Source: Candidatus Pantoea soli
GTDB lineage: Bacteria > Pseudomonadota > Gammaproteobacteria > Enterobacterales > Enterobacteriaceae
Length of the DNA: 64,000 nucleotides
Assembly (NCBI RefSeq): GCF_007833795.1
Contig: NZ_CP032702.1
Span: 1,736,001 to 1,800,000 of the forward strand
Reading direction: 5' to 3'
Both the position numbers and the translations under genes were made by a program. Each line of letters begins with the position of its first letter. Within the stretch, counting starts at the first letter, position 1. Of this stretch, positions 50,914 through 59,294 are shown in pieces. The notes below the pieces were generated by a model. The model did not search any database. It saw only the letters and a list, made by a program, of their open reading frames with translations, and was not told the origin of the DNA.

Positions 50914-51825
50914 GTGTTGCATCCTCATCCACTTACTGCCTTGCAGCGTACGCTGCTGGGCGATGTCGCGGAATGGTATCAGCCGCCGGATCTGCGCCGG
51001 GCACCGCTGGGCAGCAGCCTGTGCTTTGGCCTGCTGGCCGATCCGCAATATGCCGATATTGACGCCGATGTGAAGCAGCAGCTTTATTACCGCCATGCGC
51101 TGCGTAAGCTGCCGCAGGCGATTGACGCGCTGAATCAGCAGCCGCTGGATTTTGTGGTGACGCTGGGGGATCTGGTGGACCGCGACTGGCGCAGCTATGC
51201 CGCGCTGCTGCCGGTTTACGATCGTCTGGTGCATCCGCACGCCGTGGTGATGGGCAATCATGACGCGCAGACCGTCGCGCAGCAGCTGAACGACGCCGCG
51301 CCGCTGCCCAAAAGCTACTATGCGTTTCGCATGGCAGGCTGGCGTTTTATCGTGTACGACGGCAACGACATCAGCCTCTATTGCAACCGCCATAACGGTG
51401 ACGATCGTCAGCAGGCCGCCAGGCTGCTGGCCGATTTACTCGCCAGCCAGCAGCCGCAGGCACAGCCGTGGAACGGTGCCGTGGGCAGCGCGCAGCGCGC
51501 ATGGCTGGAAGCACAGCTGCAGCAGGCGCAGGCAGCGCAGGAGCAGGTGATCGTCTTTGGTCACTATCCGCTGGCGCCGCACAACAGCCATATGCTGCTG
51601 AACGGGCCGCAACTGACGCAGCTGTTCTGCCGTTACGGCGTGCGCGCCTGTTTTGCCGGACACGATCATCGTGGCGGCTATGCGCGACTGGCACAAACGG
51701 ATTTCATTACGCTGCGGGGAATGCTGGACGGCGCAGAAGCGGTGCCGTTTGCCACAGTGACGCTGACGCCGGCGGGGATGACCGTCACCGGCTACGGCGG
51801 ACAGCCCGGCTATGCCCCTGACTGA
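50914..51825 (+). CDS. Metallophosphatase resembling ADP-ribose/CDP-alcohol diphosphatase (ADPRM type)
   Basis: A 303-aa calcineurin-like metallophosphoesterase. The N-terminal FGLLADPQYADIDADV and YYRHALRKLPQAIDALN closely follow the ADPRM family, Mn-dependent enzymes that hydrolyse ADP-ribose, CDP-alcohols and cyclic ADP-ribose-type substrates. Further metal motifs are TLGDLVD, MGNHD, FGHYPLAPH and AGHDHRGG. There is no signal peptide, so it acts on cytoplasmic, presumably imported, substrate. GTG 50914 follows AAGGAGA. In ugp operons the comparable position holds the phosphodiesterase UgpQ. Confidence 0.8.
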   Translation: MLHPHPLTALQRTLLGDVAEWYQPPDLRRAPLGSSLCFGLLADPQYADIDADVKQQLYYRHALRKLPQAIDALNQQPLDFVVTLGDLVDRDWRSYAALLPVYDRLVHPHAVVMGNHDAQTVAQQLNDAAPLPKSYYAFRMAGWRFIVYDGNDISLYCNRHNGDDRQQAARLLADLLASQQPQAQPWNGAVGSAQRAWLEAQLQQAQAAQEQVIVFGHYPLAPHNSHMLLNGPQLTQLFCRYGVRACFAGHDHRGGYARLAQTDFITLRGMLDGAEAVPFATVTLTPAGMTVTGYGGQPGYAPD

Positions 51826-51844
51826 CTGCCGCCGCCGCAGACGA

Positions 51845-52585
51845 TCAGCCCGCGCGCTTCAGCGGCTGCGCCTGCTGGCGCTGCACGGCGATCGCCTCGG
51901 CGCGCTGCAGCAGCTGCTGTAAATCATCTTCGTCAATATCCAGCAGCTGGCCGCTCTCCAGCGCCTGATGCAGATCGTCGCGCGTGATGGGTACATCAAG
52001 CGCGACCGGCTGCGGGCGGGTTTCGGCGGCGGCCAGCGGGTGAGGATAGCGGCGCCCGGCCAGATTGTTGAAGAGGATCGCCAGCAGCGCCAGGCAGAAC
52101 GAATTCAGCAGCACCGGCGTCAGGATAAAGTGGTAGCCCATCTGCCGGACGCCTTCACCGCCGAGAATCGCCGTCAGCGCCACCGCCCCGCTGGGCGGGT
52201 GCAGACAGCGCAGCTTAAACATCAGCGCAATCGCCAGGCAGGCGGCAACGCCGCAGGCCAGCGCGGGCTGCGGCACATAGCGAGCGGTGGTGACGCCAAT
52301 CAGTCCGGCCACCAGATTGCCGCCGACAATCGACCACGGCTGCGCCAGCGGGCTGTTCGGCAGGCCAAACAGCAGAACCGCAGAGGCCCCCATCGGCGCA
52401 ACAAACCATAAATTTACCGCACCCAGCAGCGCATGGCTGATCAGGCTGGTGAGCATCAGTCCCAGGCCGGCACCGAGGCTGGCGAGCAGAATCTGTTTGC
52501 GGGCGACAGGCAGCGGATGCGGCCAGAGCCGCGCCAGGATCAGGCGCAGCGCATGCAGCCGGCCTGGCGAAGGGGATTGCGTCAT
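51845..52585 (-). CDS. HPP-family inner-membrane protein
   Basis: A 246-aa protein with about four to five membrane segments and the HPP motif (CLHPPSGAVALTA) that names the family. Some plant and cyanobacterial members carry nitrite; bacterial function is otherwise open. A hydrophilic C-terminal tail of about 60 residues follows the membrane part. It is convergent with the ABC operon. The ribosome binding site before ATG 52585 is weak. Confidence 0.8.
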   Translation of the reverse strand: MTQSPSPGRLHALRLILARLWPHPLPVARKQILLASLGAGLGLMLTSLISHALLGAVNLWFVAPMGASAVLLFGLPNSPLAQPWSIVGGNLVAGLIGVTTARYVPQPALACGVAACLAIALMFKLRCLHPPSGAVALTAILGGEGVRQMGYHFILTPVLLNSFCLALLAILFNNLAGRRYPHPLAAAETRPQPVALDVPITRDDLHQALESGQLLDIDEDDLQQLLQRAEAIAVQRQQAQPLKRAG

Positions 52586-52799
52586 GATGGTGTTACCGGG
52601 TCATAAGAAAAAGCGATGGCTGGCGATTGTCGCCGATTGGCAGCGGCGCCACAACCGGATTGTGAGCAAAGGGTTAGCATGGCGTGAATGAAATGGCAGC
52701 AGTTAACATGCTGTTTAACGTTCAGCGCTGCGGGCGGTGCGTCAGGAGATTGCACCACCCGGCTATGTGCAATATAGTCCGTTTTTTTTCGGAGGAACC

Positions 52800-53681
52800 A
52801 TGCTGCCCAACTCATCCACGCGCCTGAATAAATACATCAGCGAGAGCGGAATCTGCTCCCGCCGCGATGCCGACCGTTATATTGAACAGGGCAACGTTTT
52901 CATTAACGGCAGACGCGCCACCGTCGGGGCGCAGGTGTTCGCCGGGGATGAGGTCAAAGTCAACGGGCGGCTGATTGAACCGCGCAACGAAGAGGATCTG
53001 GTGCTGATTGCGCTGAATAAGCCCGTCGGCATTGTCACCACCATGGAAGAGGGGGAACGTGACAACATCAGCGATTTCGTTAACCACAGCAAACGCGTAT
53101 TCCCGATTGGCCGGCTGGATAAGGACTCGCAGGGGCTGATTTTCCTCACCAACCACGGCGATCTGGTTAATAAGATTCTGCGCGCCGGCAACAATCACGA
53201 AAAAGAGTACGTGGTCACCGTCGATAAACCCATCACCGACGAGTTTATTGCCGGCATGGCCGGCGGGGTGCCAATGCTTGGCACGGTGACGAAAAAGTGC
53301 AAGGTGAAAAAAGAGTCCACCTTTGTGTTTCGTATCATTCTGGTGCAGGGGCTGAACCGACAGATTCGCCGCATGACCAAACATTTTGGCTATGAAGTGA
53401 CGAAGCTGGAGCGCACGCGCATCATGAATGTCAGCCTGAAAGGCATTCCGCCCGGCGAATGGCGTGACCTGACGGATGATGAACTGATTGAGCTGTTCAA
53501 GCTGATCGAGGACTCATCATCAGAGGATGAGAAGACGCAGAAAGCGCAGGCGAAGAAAAAAGCCGCGCCTGCGGTGAAGAAACCGCAGGCCGGCGCGCCG
53601 AAACCGAGCGAGAAGCCGGGTGGGCAGGGCGCGAACCGCAAACGCTTTACCCAGCCGGGCCGCAGAAAAAAAGGGCGCTGA
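52800..53681 (+). CDS. rluF: 23S rRNA pseudouridine(2604) synthase RluF
   Basis: A 293-aa RluF/RsuA-type pseudouridine synthase. An N-terminal S4 RNA-binding domain ([20 protein letters not shown]) is followed by the catalytic domain with [20 protein letters not shown], containing the catalytic Asp, and a basic tail rich in Lys, Ala and Pro. ATG 52800 follows CGGAGGAAC and is chosen over an upstream in-frame start. Its final codons form part of a terminator for the opposite gene. Confidence 0.93.
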   Translation: MLPNSSTRLNKYISESGICSRRDADRYIEQGNVFINGRRATVGAQVFAGDEVKVNGRLIEPRNEEDLVLIALNKPVGIVTTMEEGERDNISDFVNHSKRVFPIGRLDKDSQGLIFLTNHGDLVNKILRAGNNHEKEYVVTVDKPITDEFIAGMAGGVPMLGTVTKKCKVKKESTFVFRIILVQGLNRQIRRMTKHFGYEVTKLERTRIMNVSLKGIPPGEWRDLTDDELIELFKLIEDSSSEDEKTQKAQAKKKAAPAVKKPQAGAPKPSEKPGGQGANRKRFTQPGRRKKGR

Positions 53682-53700
53682 GCCGTTCAGCGCAGCGCCC
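53666..53700 (-). terminator. Terminator of the nitroreductase gene, overlapping the rluF end
   Basis: On the minus strand GGGCGCTG, a 12-nt loop and CAGCGCCC are followed by seven T. The stem and T-tract lie partly inside the last codons of rluF. The plus strand lacks a T-tract after the stem. Confidence 0.75.
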
Positions 53701-53728
53701 CGGGTCGCCGGACAGGGCGACACCGACA

Positions 53729-54469
53729 TTATTTGTCGTTACCGAAGCCCTGTTTCTTCAGCGCGGCCAGCACGTGCGGGAAATAGATATGCTGGTAGTA
53801 ACCGCTGACGCTGTCGCTCCAGTTTTCCCCGTCGCTGCGGCCGATGTTCTGCCAGTGCTGCAGCAGCTGATCGTTATACGCCGCAATGTGCTGTTCCAGG
53901 CCTTCCTGCTGGTAGTGCTCTTCATGGCGGAAGGTGGCAAGCGGCAGGCGCGGTTTCTGATGAGCCGGCTGATCGACATGACCAATCACCACCCCGGCAA
54001 CCGGGAAGGTAAGCGGCGGCAGCGCCAGCAGGTCAATCAGCGCTTCTGCATCACGACGGATGCCGCCGATAGGCACAATCCCCAGACCTTCAGCACGCGC
54101 GGCGGCCATCACCGAGCCCAGCGCGATGCCCACATCGGTTGAGCCGGAAACAATGCTCTCGATGCTCTCATGCGCCACCTGCTGGCGGCCCACGGCCTGA
54201 TGGGCCAGCGCAGATTTATGCATATCCAGCACAAACGTCAGGAAGACCGGTGCCTGTGCAATCCACGGCTGACCGCCCGCGATTTCCGCAATCTGTGCGC
54301 GCTTCGCCGCATCCCGCGTCACCACAACGGACACCTGCTGTGAGTTTACCGACGTCGGGGCAAAATAGGCCGCCGAAATGATGCGATCCAGTACCGCGTC
54401 GTCAACGGGCCGGGTGGTAAAACTGCGATCGCTTTTATGGCTGGTAAAAATATCGATTAAAGAACCCAT
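53729..54469 (-). CDS. NADPH-dependent FMN oxidoreductase, NfsA/FRP nitroreductase family
   Basis: A 246-aa flavoprotein of the NfsA-type nitroreductase family. HKSDRSFTTRPVDDAVLDRI at the N-terminus and APTSVNSQQVSVVVTRD fit the FMN-binding pattern, and GIVPIGGIRRDAEALIDLL is typical of this group. Likely substrates are quinones, nitroaromatics or flavin. ATG 54469 follows AGGAGGAAGC, a very strong ribosome binding site; the upstream in-frame ATG at 54493 is not preferred. It is convergent with rluF. Confidence 0.83.
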   Translation of the reverse strand: MGSLIDIFTSHKSDRSFTTRPVDDAVLDRIISAAYFAPTSVNSQQVSVVVTRDAAKRAQIAEIAGGQPWIAQAPVFLTFVLDMHKSALAHQAVGRQQVAHESIESIVSGSTDVGIALGSVMAAARAEGLGIVPIGGIRRDAEALIDLLALPPLTFPVAGVVIGHVDQPAHQKPRLPLATFRHEEHYQQEGLEQHIAAYNDQLLQHWQNIGRSDGENWSDSVSGYYQHIYFPHVLAALKKQGFGNDK

Positions 54470-54921
54470 GCTTCCTCCTGTATGGAGGCGCAAGCGTAGC
54501 AGGGATTGCCGGTGGCTGGCTTAACGGTTATTGCCGTCGCGGCCGGGCAGAGGGCGGCTGTGGTCGCCGCGTAAAACCGACGTTTCAGGCTGCCGCCTGA
54601 TGGGGGCGGGCCGCAGGCAAGCTTCGCCCTGAACGGCGCTGAAATTTTTCTTATCCTTTGCCGCCAGGCCAGGAAAAATCGCCCTTTAACAGGCCTTGCG
54701 AACCGGAGTAATTCATCGATTTTAAAGCCATGATTTAATTTGTTTTATAGAGTGATGCAGCGGTATATTCTGCACAGTTGGCTTAATGCGTGACGCGGTA
54801 TGCCAGGAATCTTCTTATAAATGGTACTGTCATATTAATGACATTGACTCATTCGCGCTAAACCCTTTATTAATGTCTGGCGCTAATTTATTCAGACTAA
54901 TACATGTTAAAGGAGAGTTTT
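54470..54921. other. Intergenic region upstream of hcp
   Basis: About 450 bp between divergent genes with no supported gene. The half nearest hcp is A/T-rich and carries the Pho-box-like sequence at 54827-54844; the rest shows nothing recognisable. Confidence 0.4.
54827..54844 (+). promoter_or_regulatory. Pho-box-like sequence upstream of hcp
   Basis: CTGTCATATTAATGACAT contains two 11-bp-spaced units, CTGTCAT and ATGACAT, and matches the 18-bp Pho box at about 15 positions. It lies 78 bp before the hcp start. TAAACC about 14 bp downstream could be a -10. The same bases also form a palindrome (TGTCAT-ATTA-ATGACA), so another regulator is possible. Confidence 0.45.
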
Positions 54922-55404
54922 ATGGCGATTGATATGTTTTTAAAAGTGGACGGCGTAACCGGCGAATCAAAAGACGCAAATCATAAAAACTGGATTGATG
55001 CGCTGTCATTTAACTGGGCGGCCAGTCAGCCGGGCAATATGAGCGTGGGCGGTGGCGGCGGTGCGGGAAAAGTGCAGTTCCGCGATTTGAACGTGCAGGC
55101 ATTAATTGATAAAGCGACGCCGGCCATCATGAAATATTGCGCCAGCGGCAAACATGTCAGCAAGGTGGAATTATCGATCTGCAAAGCAGGCGGTAATCAG
55201 GTCGAATATTCGCGCGTGGTGCTGGAAGATGTGCTGGTGACCGCCACAGAGTTTAATGGCGTGGGCAACACCGATGCCATTGTGGTGAATTACTATTTCC
55301 AGGCGGCCAAAGTGAACCTGCATTACTGGGAGCAGGCCGATAAAGGCAATAAAGGCGCAGAGACAAAATCAGGCTGGGATATCAAACAAAATAAAGAAAT
55401 CTGA
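54922..55404 (+). CDS. hcp: Orphan type VI secretion tube protein Hcp
   Basis: A 160-aa Hcp-family protein that forms the hexameric T6SS tube and can carry small effectors. DMFLKVDGVTGESKDANHKN and the C-terminal beta strands fit Hcp. It follows AAAGGAGAGTTTT. There are no vgrG, tssB, tssC or clpV genes in the window, so the apparatus must be elsewhere. A candidate effector gene begins 10 bp after its stop. Confidence 0.88.
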   Translation: MAIDMFLKVDGVTGESKDANHKNWIDALSFNWAASQPGNMSVGGGGGAGKVQFRDLNVQALIDKATPAIMKYCASGKHVSKVELSICKAGGNQVEYSRVVLEDVLVTATEFNGVGNTDAIVVNYYFQAAKVNLHYWEQADKGNKGAETKSGWDIKQNKEI

Positions 55405-55414
55405 CAGGTAGCTT

Positions 55415-56383
55415 ATGAATGATATCACGCCGAGCATCACTAACCTGATGCGTGAGAACAGGTTCGTCACACCGGAGGAAATGAAGCTGATTATCGGCTT
55501 CGTCAACGGACTGAAAGAGGATTCCGGCACGCTGCAGCAGTTTGAGAATGATTCAAACGACCTGATTATCTACCATTTCGAGAATATGGTTCAGCCCGCC
55601 ACCGCGCGCCGCTCCGATGTGGAAAACAGCGCCGGCTTTGAGCTGCGTCCGCTCAACGGCAGCAGCGCGCCGGCGGCGGATATCAGGCAAAACGCCTATT
55701 TCAATCAGTTCCGTTCATCGGTACCGATGCCGTTGTCCCAGTACATCCGTCGTCCGGATTTACGCCTCGTCAGTAATATTTATGATAAAGCGCGGGCCAC
55801 CACCTATGCCAGTATCGCGGGGGTGTTAACCGCAGCAGGGGCGCTGGTAGGCTACAGCGTTAATCTGCTGACGGCAGAGGGCGCGAAAACCAGCGGCAAG
55901 CAGTATGAAGATTTTAAAACTGCCCGTATGGCGCTGATTGGCGGCACCGCCGGTTTAGCCAGCGCTGCGCTTTTTTTTCTGCTGCGTAATCACCTTATTT
56001 CCAAACAGACGGAAAGTAATGAACGGTTTATTAATGCCACGAAGCGGGTGGTCAAGGCGAAGATCAAATTAAGTAAGTTTGTTGACGATACGCGCCGCAA
56101 AGTCATTACTGACCAGGCAAAATGCAAAGAAAAATTCGCAACGCTGAAAAAAGCCAATTATGGTATTCGCGACGATCGACCCGGTGGCAGTAATCCGCAG
56201 GTGCGGGAAACGCTGGCCATGATTGAAGCCTTTATTTTTACCTCGCTGGTTTTTTCCCGTCAGGTGGAATCCGACATCGTGCTGGAGGGTAATCATTTTG
56301 TCTCATTTACGGTAGATGGCCAGACGCATACCATGAGTGAGGCGGAGTTTACGATTTTTCATGATATTGGTTCGATATTTTAA
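55415..56383 (+). CDS. Putative Hcp-linked membrane effector, unknown family
   Basis: A 322-aa protein in an apparent two-gene operon with hcp. The N-terminal part (1 to about 125) is soluble; two hydrophobic segments follow at about 130-152 (YASIAGVLTAAGALVGYSVN) and 172-190 (ALIGGTAGLASAALFFLLRN), then a basic helical stretch and a C-terminal soluble part. Two closely spaced Gly/Ala-rich hairpin helices resemble pore-forming effectors. No immunity gene is evident on either strand, so it may instead be an accessory or chaperone. I do not recognise a family. AT content is higher than nearby genes. Confidence 0.55.
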   Translation: MNDITPSITNLMRENRFVTPEEMKLIIGFVNGLKEDSGTLQQFENDSNDLIIYHFENMVQPATARRSDVENSAGFELRPLNGSSAPAADIRQNAYFNQFRSSVPMPLSQYIRRPDLRLVSNIYDKARATTYASIAGVLTAAGALVGYSVNLLTAEGAKTSGKQYEDFKTARMALIGGTAGLASAALFFLLRNHLISKQTESNERFINATKRVVKAKIKLSKFVDDTRRKVITDQAKCKEKFATLKKANYGIRDDRPGGSNPQVRETLAMIEAFIFTSLVFSRQVESDIVLEGNHFVSFTVDGQTHTMSEAEFTIFHDIGSIF

Positions 56384-56401
56384 ATGATGACGTCAGCTAA
56401 C

Positions 56402-56436
56402 CGGGCCGTCGCACTGACGGCCCGTTTTTAGTCAGG
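56402..56436. terminator. Bidirectional terminator after the putative effector
   Basis: CGGGCCGTC-GCACT-GACGGCCCG is a perfect 9-bp stem followed by five T on the plus strand, between the convergent effector and curA genes. Confidence 0.88.
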
Positions 56437-56438
56437 CG

Positions 56439-57464
56439 TCAGGCGACTTTGACCACGGTTTTGCCAAAGTTTTTCCCCTTCAGCATATCGAAGAATGCCT
56501 GCGGTGCGTTTTCCAGCCCCTCAATCATATGTTCGCGGTACAGTACTTTTTTCTGCTCCACCAGCGGGGTCATTGCCTGCAGGAATTCCGGATAACGATC
56601 ACCATAATCCTGGAAAATAATGAAGCCCTGCATGCGAATGCGGCGCTTGAGCAGCGTGCCCATCAGCAGCGGCACGCGGTCCGGCCCCGGTGGCAGTTCG
56701 CGGCTGCTGTAACCGGACACCAGGCCACAAACCGGTACGCGCGCGGAGGTATTCAGCTGCGGCAGCACGGCATCAAAGACTTTGCCGCCGACGTTCTCGA
56801 AGTAGATGTCGATGCCGTCCGGGCAGGCCGCTGCCAGCTGGTCGGCAAAATCTTCGCGATGGTGATCAATGCAGGCGGAAAAACCGAGCTTTTCGATGGC
56901 ATAGCGGCACTTCTCTTCACCACCGGCCACACCCACCACCCGGCAGCCGTGCAGTTTCCCCAGCTGGCCGACGGTGGCGCCCACCGGTCCGGTGGCCGCA
57001 GCCACCACCAGCGTTTCACCGGCTTTGGGCTGGCCGATATCCATCAGGCCCATCCAGGCAGTGAAGCCCGGCATTCCCAGAATGCCCAGCGCCCACGAGG
57101 GGTGGGGCAGATCGCCGAGTTTACTGACGCCTTCACCGTTGGAGACGGCATAGCTTTGCCAGCCGCTGGCCGAGAGCACCCAGTCACCTTCTTTGAAATC
57201 AGGATGCTGCGATGCCGCCACCTGGCTCACCGTACCGCCGACCATCGGCTCGTCCAGCTGCGCCGGCGCAGCATAAGAATCACTGTCGTCCATCCGGCCA
57301 CGCATGTACGGGTCCAGAGAGAGATAACGGGTGCGCAGCAGAATTTCGCCTTGCTTAATCTGCGGAACAGGCTGCTCCACCAGACGGAAGTTCTCTTTTA
57401 CCGGCTCGCCATCGGGGCGGGAAGCCAGTAGCCAGGCGTGGTTGATTTGCGATGATTCACTCAT
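56439..57464 (-). CDS. curA: NADPH-dependent oxidoreductase, CurA/leukotriene B4 dehydrogenase-like
   Basis: A 341-aa medium-chain reductase without zinc, resembling E. coli CurA (YncB), which reduces curcumin and other alpha,beta-unsaturated ketones. Features include YLSLDPYMRGRMDDSDSYA, the nucleotide-binding GATVGQLGKLHGCRVVGVAGG and YFENVGGKVFDAVL. AGGAGCTGTT precedes ATG 57464. It stands alone. A small hairpin (TTTCTGC...GCAGAAA, 57476-57497) lies upstream of the start. Confidence 0.88.
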   Translation of the reverse strand: MSESSQINHAWLLASRPDGEPVKENFRLVEQPVPQIKQGEILLRTRYLSLDPYMRGRMDDSDSYAAPAQLDEPMVGGTVSQVAASQHPDFKEGDWVLSASGWQSYAVSNGEGVSKLGDLPHPSWALGILGMPGFTAWMGLMDIGQPKAGETLVVAAATGPVGATVGQLGKLHGCRVVGVAGGEEKCRYAIEKLGFSACIDHHREDFADQLAAACPDGIDIYFENVGGKVFDAVLPQLNTSARVPVCGLVSGYSSRELPPGPDRVPLLMGTLLKRRIRMQGFIIFQDYGDRYPEFLQAMTPLVEQKKVLYREHMIEGLENAPQAFFDMLKGKNFGKTVVKVA

Positions 57465-57845
57465 AACAGCTCCTGTTTCTGCGCGTTAAAGCAGAAAGTG
57501 TAGACGATACGGCTGGGATGAGGCGGTTTTGCCTGTTCATCACGCTATCGCAGATGCCGCAGGTGAGCCAGCGCACAAACCGCGCAAAAACGTGGCGAGG
57601 TAAACCGGTGCAGGTTGTTGAAAGCCTTCGTCTCCTGGCAAATTGCCCAGTGGAACTCAGGCAAACTGCCCTGACCGCGCGGCGCACGCGTGCGTATATC
57701 TGGAGATCCTGCGCCTGCCCGGTAACACGGGCAGGCAGACCGCGCACGCAGGGCGCAGACAGGCTACACTGCGCGGCCAGAGAACCCCGTCATGCCGGGC
57801 GGGCAGCACAGCCGCCGGTCCGGTCTTACCCAGGAAGGAAAACCG
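57465..57845. other. Divergent intergenic region upstream of curA and the lactonase gene
   Basis: About 380 bp. Both promoters must lie here, but none is clear. A plus-strand frame (57518-58021) and a minus-strand frame (57457-57747) have no ribosome binding sites and unusual Cys/Arg-rich products, so neither is called. Confidence 0.35.
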
Positions 57846-58967
57846 ATGAGAAACCGATTACGCACCGCGACGCTGCTGGCAGCACTGACGTTCAGTGCGC
57901 CGCTGCTGGCAAACACCTTTGTCTATGTTTCGGAAGCAGAAGACGGCACCATCGCGCGCTATGTGCTGAATGCGCAGACCGGTGCGCTGCAGCTGCTGGG
58001 ACATACCGCAGCCGGCGGTAAAATCATGCCGCTGGCGCTGAGCGCCGACGGCGCGCACCTGTATGGCGCGATTCGCAGCAAGCCTTACCAGCTGGTGAGC
58101 TGGAACATCGATCGGCACAGTGGCGATCTGACGCAAAACGGCTCTGCTGCGGCCGCCGCCAGCTACCCTTTTATCAGCACCGACAGGCAGGGGCGCTTTC
58201 TGCTCGGCGCCTCCTATGATGGCGACGTGGTACAGGTGTACCGCCTGGCGGCGAATGGTCAGGTTGTCGCCCCGCCGGTCAGCAGCTATCGCACCGGCCA
58301 CGCGGCGCACTCGGTGATCGTCGACGCCAGCGGCAGGACGGCGTACGTCGGCAATCTGGGAACCGACCGCGTGCTGCAACTGCAGCTGACGGCAACCGGA
58401 ACGCTGCGCGCGCTGGGCAGTGGCGCGGTCAGCACCGCCGCAGAAAATGGCCCGCGTCACTCTGTGCTGTCACCGGACAATCGCTTTCTCTATAACCTTG
58501 GCGAAATGGGCGGCATCATCACACAGTTCCGGCGCGAGGCCGATGGCAGGCTGATCAAGGTGGCCGAAACGCCACCGGCGGTGGCGGGGCAATACGATCT
58601 TGCGCACGGGCGCGAGCGTCCGCCTGGCTACAGCGATCCCACGCCGCGCATCTGGGCTGCGGATATCGCTCTGACGCCCGATGGCCGCTTTCTCTACGTC
58701 ACTGAGCGGACCAGCAGTACCGTCAGCGGCTATCGCGTGGATCCGGAGGATGGCAGGCTGACGCTGACGGGCAGCTGGCCGGTCGAAAAGCAGCCGCGCG
58801 GCTTTGCCGTCAGTCCGGACGGCCGCTGGCTGATTGTCAGCGGTGAAAAGAGCAGGGTGATTGGCAGCTACGCCATTGATCCGCAGCACGGCACCCTGAC
58901 GCGCGTCGGCGAAGCACCGGCTGGCCGCGACGCCAACTGGGTCACCCTTGTCCGCTACGCTCCCTGA
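57846..58967 (+). CDS. Periplasmic lactonase-family beta-propeller
   Basis: A 373-aa protein with a signal peptide (residues 1 to about 21, ending LLA) followed by a seven-bladed propeller of the Pgl/YbhE lactonase family: FVYVSEAEDGTIARYVLN, PLALSADGAHLYGAI, GRFLYVTERTSSTVSGYRV and PRGFAVSPDGRWLIVSG. Cytoplasmic Pgl hydrolyses 6-phosphogluconolactone; this exported form may hydrolyse unphosphorylated lactones such as gluconolactone made by a periplasmic quinoprotein. ATG 57846 follows AAGGAAAACCG. A hairpin follows at 58980-59006. Confidence 0.75.
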   Translation: MRNRLRTATLLAALTFSAPLLANTFVYVSEAEDGTIARYVLNAQTGALQLLGHTAAGGKIMPLALSADGAHLYGAIRSKPYQLVSWNIDRHSGDLTQNGSAAAAASYPFISTDRQGRFLLGASYDGDVVQVYRLAANGQVVAPPVSSYRTGHAAHSVIVDASGRTAYVGNLGTDRVLQLQLTATGTLRALGSGAVSTAAENGPRHSVLSPDNRFLYNLGEMGGIITQFRREADGRLIKVAETPPAVAGQYDLAHGRERPPGYSDPTPRIWAADIALTPDGRFLYVTERTSSTVSGYRVDPEDGRLTLTGSWPVEKQPRGFAVSPDGRWLIVSGEKSRVIGSYAIDPQHGTLTRVGEAPAGRDANWVTLVRYAP

Positions 58968-58979
58968 CACCCGGCGGCA

Positions 58980-59006
58980 GCGCAGCCAGCGTCCGGCCGG
59001 CTGCGC
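58980..59006 (+). terminator. Terminator-like hairpin after the lactonase gene
   Basis: GCGCAGCC and GGCTGCGC form an 8-bp stem with an 11-nt loop, followed by GAAATAATTTT. The T-tract is interrupted, so confidence is moderate. Between here and 59294 no further gene is supported; that stretch should hold the promoter of the FUSC gene. Confidence 0.55.
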
Positions 59007-59294
59007 GAAATAATTTTATGGATAACGCCCCCGGCGGAGAAAATGTGATCCCGCACACATTTCTTCCGCTACTGGCAGATTGCACACTTTATCCGCAGCG
59101 TGCGCGGGCAGGCCGCATGGCGTCGTCGGCGCGGCCGGCGGTCTATCAGTTATCCTTAATAATTAGTCAGGCATCTATCGGCTGGCAGGAACACGCTTTT
59201 TGATGGCGAAACAATTTGTCGTAGTTATCCGGATGAGCGGCCGCCAGATTCTGGCAGCATACGCCGCACTTAGCGCCTTCTGGTCTTTCGTGAC

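Noticed and set aside
57518..58021. 167-codon frame crossing into the lactonase gene
   Set aside because: Cys/Arg-rich product, no ribosome binding site, and it overlaps the signal peptide region of a well-supported gene in another frame.
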